This document shows, piece by piece, positions 1 to 4,844 of a stretch of DNA of 33,396 nucleotides. Origin of the DNA: Nevskiales bacterium (lineage in GTDB: Bacteria > Pseudomonadota > Gammaproteobacteria > Nevskiales > Nevskiaceae); NCBI GenBank assembly GCA_028698335.1, contig JAQVDP010000028.1:1-33396 (forward strand), in the 5' to 3' direction. The position numbers and the translations under genes are program-made. Positions within the stretch are counted from its first letter, which is position 1; every line of letters starts with the position of its first letter. Below the pieces are notes generated by a model, which did no database searches, had not been told where the DNA came from, and saw nothing but the letters and a program-made list of their open reading frames with translations.

Positions 1-128
1 CTCGCTGGTTATGGATCTACAATCACGAACGACCCAACACCGCCATCGGCGGCATCACCCCGGCCCAGAAGTTGGCCATGGCTGCATGATTCCACTCGCG
101 GCTGGCGTTAAGAATGGGGGGATTACCA
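1..128 (+). mobile_element. Right end of an IS3-family insertion sequence
   Basis: The transposase stop is at 87-89. The following 39 bases run to GGGGGGATTACCA at 116-128. Read on the minus strand this starts TGGTAATCCCCCC, which fits the TG...CA terminal dinucleotides of IS3-family inverted repeats. The other IS end and the target duplication lie outside the window, so the exact boundary (about base 128) is inferred. The base just beyond begins what looks like the remnant of an attC-like site. Confidence 0.6.
3..89 (+). CDS. IS3-family transposase (OrfB), C-terminal fragment
   Basis: Reading from base 3 gives 28 codons ending at TGA, and the window edge cuts off everything upstream. The peptide contains WIYNHERPNTAIGG followed by ITPAQKLAMAA. 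This is the characteristic tail of the DDE integrase domain of IS3-family OrfB transposases: W-x-Y-N-x-x-R-P-N/H, then a P-x-x-K segment. It is recognised from this tail only; the catalytic DDE residues lie outside the window, so activity cannot be judged. It sits at the left edge of the AT-richer cassette region and marks a mobile element inserted into it. Confidence 0.85.
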   Translation, partial: RWLWIYNHERPNTAIGGITPAQKLAMAA

Positions 129-161
129 TGCCTCATTGTCCGAAATCAGAAGGGGTTATGC
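129..161 (-). other. Truncated attC-like site (cassette 3), cut by the IS
   Basis: On the minus strand, 29 bases after the stop of the FVNCPFD-family gene, the sequence GCATAACC (161-154) resembles the left R'' box of the better-preserved site at 1820-1897 (GGATAACC). Only about 33 bases remain before the IS end at 128, so the hairpin and right box are missing. This is the weakest of the candidate sites. It is called mainly because its position after the last gene matches the other two. Confidence 0.3.
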
Positions 162-189
162 AGCGGTCTCGAAACCAGAATCTTAAGCT

Positions 190-843
190 TCAGATGGTCC
201 GAAGAACGGCCGGCAGGTCACATGGCCATATTCCCGACGCAAACCAGTGCTCCATGTGATGAATGATTTCGGGCACTTGAACGTCATCTGTTGAAGTGTG
301 TCCGTCTTTCTCGACGACTTCGTCGTAGAGATATGCCTGAAAGTCGTTGTAGCTATCCCAGACTTTGCTTCCGCTAGCTCCACGTTTCAGTTCTTCAGTG
401 ACAAACCAATCCCGGACGGCAGTGATGGCTTTGTCCACCTCGTCATTGTGATTTTTTATATCGGATCCTGATAGGTCAGAAATAGCTTTCTGGAATCGAT
501 ATCGCTCCTTCTCCAAGATCAGAATCTTTTTATTAGACCACTTTCCTCCCTTGAGTTTCTGACATCCGTAGTCTATTCCTAGCTCAAATGGCATATTCAT
601 TCGATAATGTTCGCCGGAGTTCGATGAAATCATCCGAGATATATCATGAATGCCAAACTTGGAGTCTTCTATAAGGCATAGAATTTTCTGTATTCTTGTT
701 TCGGCAGAATCAGCTCTCTCAATAGAAAGCCTCGGTTTGTATCCGAAATAAATAATCGTGAATACGATTCCCAATAAGATCTGGCGGAATTCTTCGTCAA
801 AGGGGCAGTTAACAAAGACATTCTTATCAAAATCGCCGGCCAC
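190..843 (-). CDS. FVNCPFD-family protein, possible TIR-like nucleotide-binding effector
   Basis: This 217-residue protein starts at a GTG (841-843) preceded by AGAGGT. It begins with FVNCPFDEEFR and has a hydrophobic strand/helix at residues 23-33. A segment near 41-70 carries ERADSAETR and FGIHDISR, NMPFELG lies at 83-89, and KILILEKERYRFQ is near 105-117. I recognise it as a widespread uncharacterised family, not one of known function. The NMPFELG motif (Glu87) resembles the catalytic-Glu motif of TIR/SEFIR-like domains and parallels NVVLEMG in the nearby TIR protein; a nucleotide- or NAD-processing role is inference. Its ribosome binding site overlaps the stop of the upstream DUF2188 gene, 6 bases away, so the two are translationally coupled. 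The base composition is much poorer in GC than the chromosome to the right. Confidence 0.75.
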   Translation of the reverse strand: MAGDFDKNVFVNCPFDEEFRQILLGIVFTIIYFGYKPRLSIERADSAETRIQKILCLIEDSKFGIHDISRMISSNSGEHYRMNMPFELGIDYGCQKLKGGKWSNKKILILEKERYRFQKAISDLSGSDIKNHNDEVDKAITAVRDWFVTEELKRGASGSKVWDSYNDFQAYLYDEVVEKDGHTSTDDVQVPEIIHHMEHWFASGIWPCDLPAVLRTI

Positions 844-849
844 TATGAG

Positions 850-1083
850 CTACCTCTTGTCTTTCGGAGGATTCGGGTCTCGGCCGTAGCTGTCCTTTTC
901 ACGAATTCGGCCGTCCCGGCCATGGATGTAGAACTCGGCATTCTGCGAGCGAGCAATCTCGCGGCCATGTTTGATTGCAGCTGCCTGAGTCTCATGAACT
1001 TTCGTGGCTTTGCTGGCCCCGCCTTTCTTGACAGCCCAGCCACCTCCTGGATTTCTGACTACGTGTTGGCTTTTCTTTGTCAT
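850..1083 (-). CDS. DUF2188 domain small protein
   Basis: A 77-residue basic protein. The start at 1083 is chosen because the family begins with M-[ST]-K-K-x-x-H-V-V-x-N-P-x-G-G-W and an AGGA lies just upstream; the longer frame to 1158 runs back into the attC-like palindrome. HVVRNPGGGWAVKKGGA at residues 6-22 and IHGRDGRIREKDSYG at about 54-68 are hallmarks of DUF2188. The family has two short repeats of beta-strands and is common in phage, plasmid and accessory regions; its molecular role is unknown. It is the first gene of a two-gene unit with the FVNCPFD-family gene. It may be a partner or regulator of that protein (inference). Confidence 0.85.
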   Translation of the reverse strand: MTKKSQHVVRNPGGGWAVKKGGASKATKVHETQAAAIKHGREIARSQNAEFYIHGRDGRIREKDSYGRDPNPPKDKR

Positions 1084-1108
1084 GGATGATCCTATTAAAG
1101 AAAATATA

Positions 1109-1182
1109 GCGCCTAGCGTAAGCGCGGATTTGCCGCAGTGAAACGAAAGTAAATACATCGACTAGAGGCTGTTGTTAGATGC
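1109..1182 (-). other. attC-like recombination site between cassettes 2 and 3
   Basis: Read on the minus strand, the site begins GCATCTAAC (1182-1174), a perfect RYYYAAC R'' box. It ends GCTAGGC (1117-1111), one mismatch from the GTTRRRY R' box. Between them are partly complementary arms, ATTTAC against GCAAAT, around a spacer. It shares the core GGATTTGCCG-n-AG-n-GAA (plus strand, 1126-1142) with the site at 1820-1897. The next start codon lies 27 bases past the R' box, as expected for integron cassettes. The left arm pairs imperfectly, so folding has to be checked. Confidence 0.6.
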
Positions 1183-1193
1183 GCCTTTCATAT

Positions 1194-1799
1194 TTACCAT
1201 CCGCATGCTTGCCGAAGAGGTTTGATTGCTTCCGAAAGGCCGGAAATGGGAAATGTTGCCATCACTGGGCTTTCTCCGTACGGGGTTATCTGAGTCAGGA
1301 GCTTGTTGTGGTTCATCATTTTCTTGGCGAAGGTAATGTCGCCTCTGCGTACAAAAACGGCTTTGTTGTCTGTTGATATTGACCATGTTTCTGTTGTGGC
1401 ATTATCACTATCGAAGCGTGTAAGCATCGGGGTTGAATCGAGGCCTAGGTATAGGCCCCAGTCCAGAAATACGTTGGTTTTGTTTTCGGAACATCGGATG
1501 AACAAGGATGGTCGCACTGTGTTATATCCAGAACGAACCAGTTCTTCAGATTGAACTGATAAGTACACGTTGACACTATCGTCAATGGGCGATTTCTCAG
1601 AACGCACCGACCATCTACCGTTTCCGGTTACGGTTGTCGAAGAGGGTTTGTCGACGCCAAGTTTTCTTGCAACTGCGTCGTAACATACCAACCGAGTTGC
1701 ATCCGCTGAAGCGGCAGCGCATTTCGCTATGTCTTGCTTGGTATCAGCGAGCGCTACGGATGAGGTCGTGGTGAGTGCGATTAACCATATGACCTTCAT
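1194..1799 (-). CDS. Secreted VasI/TagO-like protein
   Basis: A 201-residue protein starting at 1799, with AGGGAG about 10 bases upstream; a longer frame to 1823 would bypass this site. Residues 1-18 form a signal peptide ending in ALA before DTKQDI. The next segment, AKCAAASADATRLVCYDAVARKLG, is typical of the N-terminus of VasI/TagO-type proteins (type VI secretion-associated, PF11319-like) and of similar phage and accessory proteins. The rest is beta-rich, with a RCSENKTNVFLDWG block and a C-terminal ISGLSEAIKPLRQACGW in which Cys199 could pair with an earlier Cys. No other type VI genes are in the window, so a secretion role is not implied. It forms a single-gene cassette between two attC-like sites. 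Confidence 0.7.
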   Translation of the reverse strand: MKVIWLIALTTTSSVALADTKQDIAKCAAASADATRLVCYDAVARKLGVDKPSSTTVTGNGRWSVRSEKSPIDDSVNVYLSVQSEELVRSGYNTVRPSLFIRCSENKTNVFLDWGLYLGLDSTPMLTRFDSDNATTETWSISTDNKAVFVRRGDITFAKKMMNHNKLLTQITPYGESPVMATFPISGLSEAIKPLRQACGW

Positions 1800-1819
1800 A
1801 TTAATTTTCTCTCCCTTAA

Positions 1820-1897
1820 GCATCTGACGCCCTGCATCAGCGGTGGATTTGCCGTAGCGAATTGGAAGGCAAATTCGGCTGGACGCGATGGTTATCC
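1820..1897 (-). other. attC-like recombination site between cassettes 1 and 2
   Basis: Minus strand: GGATAAC (1897-1891, a degenerate R'' box) starts right after the stop of the TIR gene. The arm CAGCCGAATTTGCC then pairs with GGCAAATCCACCGCTG after a 14-base spacer, and the site ends in GTCAGATGC (1828-1820, one mismatch to a GTTRRRY R' box). This is the usual attC layout of about 60-140 bp with conserved ends and an imperfect hairpin carrying extrahelical bases. The VasI-like start codon is 20 bases beyond. The core matches the site at 1109-1182 at 15 of 17 positions. Confidence 0.65.
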
Positions 1898-1898
1898 A

Positions 1899-2621
1899 TC
1901 ATTCAGCCTGAAGGTGCTCAATATCGATATAGAAGCCCGCCTTCTGAAGGCTTGCTGCGAGCTTGTTCTTACCTTCCTGGATCGATTTTTCAAAGGGGAT
2001 GTAGATCAAGCCATGTATATCGGACGGCAGTTCAAGATTTCCTTTGTGAAGTATTGCGACCTTTTCGCGACCGAGTTTGGCGAGGAACATGCCCATTTCC
2101 AGGACAACATTCTGCCTTGCTCTGAAGGCCTTTTGGTCATCTGCGCCGGCTTTGTGCCCCTCATCATCCGGGGTGAGAAGTACAACTGCATACGGAACAT
2201 CCGTGCTGGCAATGAGGGCCTCAATAATAGTTTTCCCGTCAGGAGTCATGTTGCCGAGAATCACGGGCTTAATGTTCATGCGCAGTAGTAGCAGCTCTAG
2301 CTGGTCACGCGCTTGGGTGTCATGTCCATAAACGATGAAGACTTTTGGCTCTTTGACAACTCCCATGACCTTTGCGGCACCATCCCCAGTTGTGGGAGCA
2401 GCAACGGCGGTCTTTGTCCCGCCATCCACGATTGCCTGTAGCAATGTCTTTTCTTTGCAGTCCTTCCCCTGGACAACTGCTTTTCCAGAGGTGTACCAAT
2501 TTACTTTGGTTCCCTCCGGCAGCGTGATCTGCTTCCCATGCTGAATTTCCTTGACGTCCACCACCGATAGGCCGTGGCTCTCTATCGAAGATAAGAGCCC
2601 ATCACATGTCCATTTCTTCAT
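1899..2621 (-). CDS. TIR-domain predicted nucleotide-binding protein (PF10137/CAP12-like)
   Basis: A 240-residue protein. The start at 2621 is supported by GGGAG about 11 bases upstream; the longer frame to 3044 crosses into the neighbouring gene. Residues 93-235 are a TIR-like domain: VFIVYGHD at 94-101, VVLLTPDDEG at 146-155, and RARQNVVLEMGMF at 167-179 with Glu175 as the expected catalytic glutamate. Related TIR proteins cleave NAD+ or act as effectors in CBASS, Pycsar and related anti-phage systems. The N-terminal 70 residues form a separate small alpha/beta domain with TKVNWYTSGKAVVQGK, reminiscent of the TBP-like N-domain of RNase HIII (resemblance only). No cyclase, Thoeris ThsA or other partner gene is adjacent, so it may act alone. 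An anti-phage role is inferred. Confidence 0.85.
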   Translation of the reverse strand: MKKWTCDGLLSSIESHGLSVVDVKEIQHGKQITLPEGTKVNWYTSGKAVVQGKDCKEKTLLQAIVDGGTKTAVAAPTTGDGAAKVMGVVKEPKVFIVYGHDTQARDQLELLLLRMNIKPVILGNMTPDGKTIIEALIASTDVPYAVVLLTPDDEGHKAGADDQKAFRARQNVVLEMGMFLAKLGREKVAILHKGNLELPSDIHGLIYIPFEKSIQEGKNKLAASLQKAGFYIDIEHLQAE

Positions 2622-2641
2622 ATGCCGAATTCTCCCGTGAT

Positions 2642-2648
2642 GGCTAAC
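2642..2648 (-). other. Right (R') box of an attI/attC-like junction before cassette 1
   Basis: GTTAGCC on the minus strand, within GCGTTAGCC, lies 20 bases before the TIR start codon, the same spacing as at the VasI-like cassette. No matching R'' box or arm is seen toward the DUF6174 gene. It may be an attI remnant or a secondary site where the first cassette integrated. One base differs from the GTTRRRY consensus. Confidence 0.4.
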
Positions 2649-2667
2649 GCTAAATTGTGTGGCTGAT

Positions 2668-2688
2668 GCATTGGCCCCCCGGCCATGC
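2668..2688 (-). terminator. Hairpin after the DUF6174 gene
   Basis: GCATGGCC and GGCCAATGC (minus strand) form a stem with a four-G loop and a single bulge, starting five bases after the DUF6174 stop. There is no following T-run, so it would be a weak or factor-dependent end of transcription. It also lies where the missing arm of an attC-like site would be expected. Confidence 0.35.
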
Positions 2689-2692
2689 CCGG

Positions 2693-3154
2693 CTACATGA
2701 AGTCCCGGATGCTGTAGGTGACGCCGGCGTCGGGGACCTTGGTGTTGGAGTTGATCTTCAGATCGGTGGGGAAGCCGTAGGTTGCGTCGTAGTCGGCCTG
2801 GATGAGGTCGGCGTCGCGGCGGTAGGCGTCGCGGATCTTGTCGAAGAGGGCGTCGACGGTGGGCAGCGACTGCGCCTGGGCGGTGCTGAGGTATTCGCCG
2901 GAGTCGGTTCTGAACGCCGATTCGATCGCGGCGTTCCTGACGACGATGACGAACTCGCCGGGCCCCGAGAAATCGTCGGTGGGGATGCAGAAGCAGCTGA
3001 AGCCCAGCGTCAGCTGGTAGTCGCTGATGCCGGCCTCGTCCCATTGCTTCTCGGCGGCGTCGAGCGCGCCGGTGTCGGGGTCGTCCTCCGGCAGCAGGTC
3101 ACAGCCCCCGAGGAGCAGTAGCAGTCCGGCAAGGCCGATGCGCAGCGGTTTCAT
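2693..3154 (-). CDS. DUF6174 domain lipoprotein
   Basis: A 153-residue lipoprotein. The start at 3154 is taken because AGGGAG lies six bases upstream and a classic lipoprotein signal follows directly: KPLRIG, a hydrophobic stretch, then the lipobox LGGC with Cys18. The mature part contains W-x-x-x-G-I-S-D-Y-Q-L, a FSCFC pair of cysteines, VDALFDKIRDA and YGFPTDLKI. That is the usual pattern of DUF6174: Y-x-y at the start, C-x-C, a v-D-x-L-F helix, then y-x-x-x-x-G-y-P-x-x-i. The function is unknown; the location is probably an inner- or outer-membrane lipid anchor. Its composition is chromosomal, so it marks the right boundary of the foreign region. Confidence 0.85.
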   Translation of the reverse strand: MKPLRIGLAGLLLLLGGCDLLPEDDPDTGALDAAEKQWDEAGISDYQLTLGFSCFCIPTDDFSGPGEFVIVVRNAAIESAFRTDSGEYLSTAQAQSLPTVDALFDKIRDAYRRDADLIQADYDATYGFPTDLKINSNTKVPDAGVTYSIRDFM

Positions 3155-3373
3155 ATCGAGCTCCCTCATGCTCTCGCTGTCAGCGTCACCTGGCGGCGAT
3201 CCCGGAGCGCGGTGCTTGCCCGCGGGCTTCTCGACGGATCGTCGTTCAGGTGCTGATGATTCGATTGAACACCGAAGCGGGCGACGGGACAAGCCGGGGC
3301 GGCTGCCGGGGCTGTCAGCCGATGCCGATGTGGCGCCCGCGTGGCCCGTCCGGGTTGCTCCGCGGTTCCGGGT

Positions 3374-3976
3374 TCAGAGGGTTTCGATGGCGAAGTTCCC
3401 GGGGCGCCGGGGCTGGATGCCGCGGTAGAAGTCGAAGACGGGTTTCATGTCCGCCGCCCAGTCGCCGGTGGGGGTGAACACGGGGCCGATGCCGACTTCG
3501 CGGCGGCGGTAGTCGATGTAGGCGGCGACCACGGGCACGTTGGCGCCGCGGGCCATGTGGTAGAAGCCGTGCTTCCAGCGCTCGCGACGGGAGCGGGTGC
3601 CTTCCGGCGCGATGGCGATGATCAGTTGCGGACGCTCGGCGAAGGCGCGGGTGGTCTGTTCGACCACGCCGCCGGGGGCGCTGCGGTCCACCGGCAGGCC
3701 GCCGAGCCAGCGGAAGAAGCCGCCGTACCAGCCCTGGAACAGGGTGTGCTTGGCGTACCAGTGCAGCCGCACCTGCAGTGTCAGCACCGCGGCCATGCCG
3801 AAGACGAAGTCCCAGTTGGAGGTGTGCGGCGCGGCGATGATGACCATCTTCGGCAGGTCCGGCAGGCGGACGTCGATGCGCCAGCCGGCGCTGCGCAGGA
3901 TCGTCCGGCCCAGCCAGTACAGGAAACGGTTGTGCCAGCGCGGAATCGTCGCGCCGATCTCGATCCGGTCGGTCAT
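3374..3976 (-). CDS. PlsC-like 1-acyl-glycerol-3-phosphate acyltransferase family protein
   Basis: A 200-residue protein with the lysophospholipid acyltransferase motifs. The catalytic H-x4-D is HTSNWD at residues 51-56, the acceptor-binding motif is EGTR at 125-128, and a proline-containing VPVVAAYID block follows. It lacks long membrane helices, apart from a hydrophobic patch near 60-72, and is short for PlsC; this fits the compact subfamily with APHTSNWDF. It probably transfers an acyl chain to a lysophospholipid or a related lipid at the inner membrane, with the true substrate unknown. The start at 3976 was chosen because the longer frame runs into kynA. It is divergent from kynA with only 36 bases between the start codons. 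Confidence 0.88.
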   Translation of the reverse strand: MTDRIEIGATIPRWHNRFLYWLGRTILRSAGWRIDVRLPDLPKMVIIAAPHTSNWDFVFGMAAVLTLQVRLHWYAKHTLFQGWYGGFFRWLGGLPVDRSAPGGVVEQTTRAFAERPQLIIAIAPEGTRSRRERWKHGFYHMARGANVPVVAAYIDYRRREVGIGPVFTPTGDWAADMKPVFDFYRGIQPRRPGNFAIETL

Positions 3977-4012
3977 GTTGTAATGCTGTGTCCTCGTCCG
4001 CACTCGACCGCC

Positions 4013-4804
4013 ATGCCCGACAAATCGCTGACTTACAGCCGGTATCTGTGCCTCGACGCGTTGCTGTCCCAACAACAGCCGCGATCCGATGGCCCCGAGC
4101 ACGACGAAACCCTGTTCATCATTATCCACCAGGTCTATGAGCTGTGGTTCAAGCAGATCCTGCACGAGCTGGATGCGCTGACCGCGGCGCTGGACCGGGG
4201 GCGGACGGTGGCGGCGCTGGCGACGCTGAAGCGGATTCTGACGATCCTCAAGACGCTGGTGGCGCAGGTGGACGTGCTGGAGACGATGACGCCGCTGTCG
4301 TTCAACGCGTTCCGCGCAAGGCTGGACGCGTCGAGTGGGTTCCAGTCCGCGCAGTTCCGGCAGCTGGAGTTCCGCCTGGGACACAAGCGCCGCAGTGTGA
4401 TGGTGCATTACGCGCCGGATTCGGCCGAACACGCCGCGCTGGAACGGGCCTGGGCGGCGCCGGCGCTGTACGACCACGTGCTGCGTTACCTGGCGGGGCA
4501 GGGCCATGCGGTGCCGGCGGAGGTGCTCGGGCGCGACGTGACGCAGCGCTACGCCGGGTCGGCGGCGGTGCAGGCGCTGCTGGTCGGGCTGTACCAGAGC
4601 GACGACTTCGCCGCGCAGATCTGCGAGCGCCTGGTGGATCTGGACGAGGGCCTGCAGGAATGGCGCTACCGCCACGTGAAGATGGTGGAGCGCACCATCG
4701 GCAGCAAGCGCGGCACCGGCGGTTCCGACGGTGCGGCGTATCTGCGCGGCACGCTGTTCGAGCCGCTGTTCGTGGATCTGTGGGCGATCCGCGCGCAGTT
4801 GTAG
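4013..4804 (+). CDS. kynA: Tryptophan 2,3-dioxygenase
   Basis: This haem enzyme opens the indole ring of L-tryptophan to N-formylkynurenine, the first step of the kynurenine pathway in the cytosol. The frame from 4013 gives 263 residues. The signature IIHQVYELWFKQ (His39, equivalent to the active-site His55 of the Xanthomonas enzyme) is followed by the helical core. YRHVKMVERTIG carries the proximal haem ligand near His221, and RGTGGSDG is the substrate-binding loop. The protein is somewhat shorter at the N-terminus than the roughly 280-residue relatives. No ribosome binding site is obvious before the chosen ATG; the in-frame ATG 27 bases upstream would add only MLCPRPHSTA. No other kynurenine genes are nearby. 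Confidence 0.95.
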   Translation: MPDKSLTYSRYLCLDALLSQQQPRSDGPEHDETLFIIIHQVYELWFKQILHELDALTAALDRGRTVAALATLKRILTILKTLVAQVDVLETMTPLSFNAFRARLDASSGFQSAQFRQLEFRLGHKRRSVMVHYAPDSAEHAALERAWAAPALYDHVLRYLAGQGHAVPAEVLGRDVTQRYAGSAAVQALLVGLYQSDDFAAQICERLVDLDEGLQEWRYRHVKMVERTIGSKRGTGGSDGAAYLRGTLFEPLFVDLWAIRAQL

Positions 4805-4844
4805 GAGCGTCTTCCGCAGGGGCGCCGCGACGCGGGCGCCGGGC

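Noticed and set aside
150-162. GCATAACCCCTT as a phage T7 terminator-like sequence
   Set aside because: Only the first dozen bases match and there is no downstream stem; it fits an attC left box better.
11-259. 82-codon frame over the IS end
   Set aside because: It uses a different frame from the recognised transposase tail and shows no family features.
1899-2621. Full CBASS, Pycsar or Thoeris operon
   Set aside because: No cyclase, ThsA-like or Cap2/Cap3-like gene lies next to the TIR gene; only the effector-like protein is present.
2622-3044. N-terminal extension of the TIR gene to 3044
   Set aside because: It crosses the attC-like half-site and lies antiframe within the DUF6174 lipoprotein gene; the start at 2621 has a good ribosome binding site.
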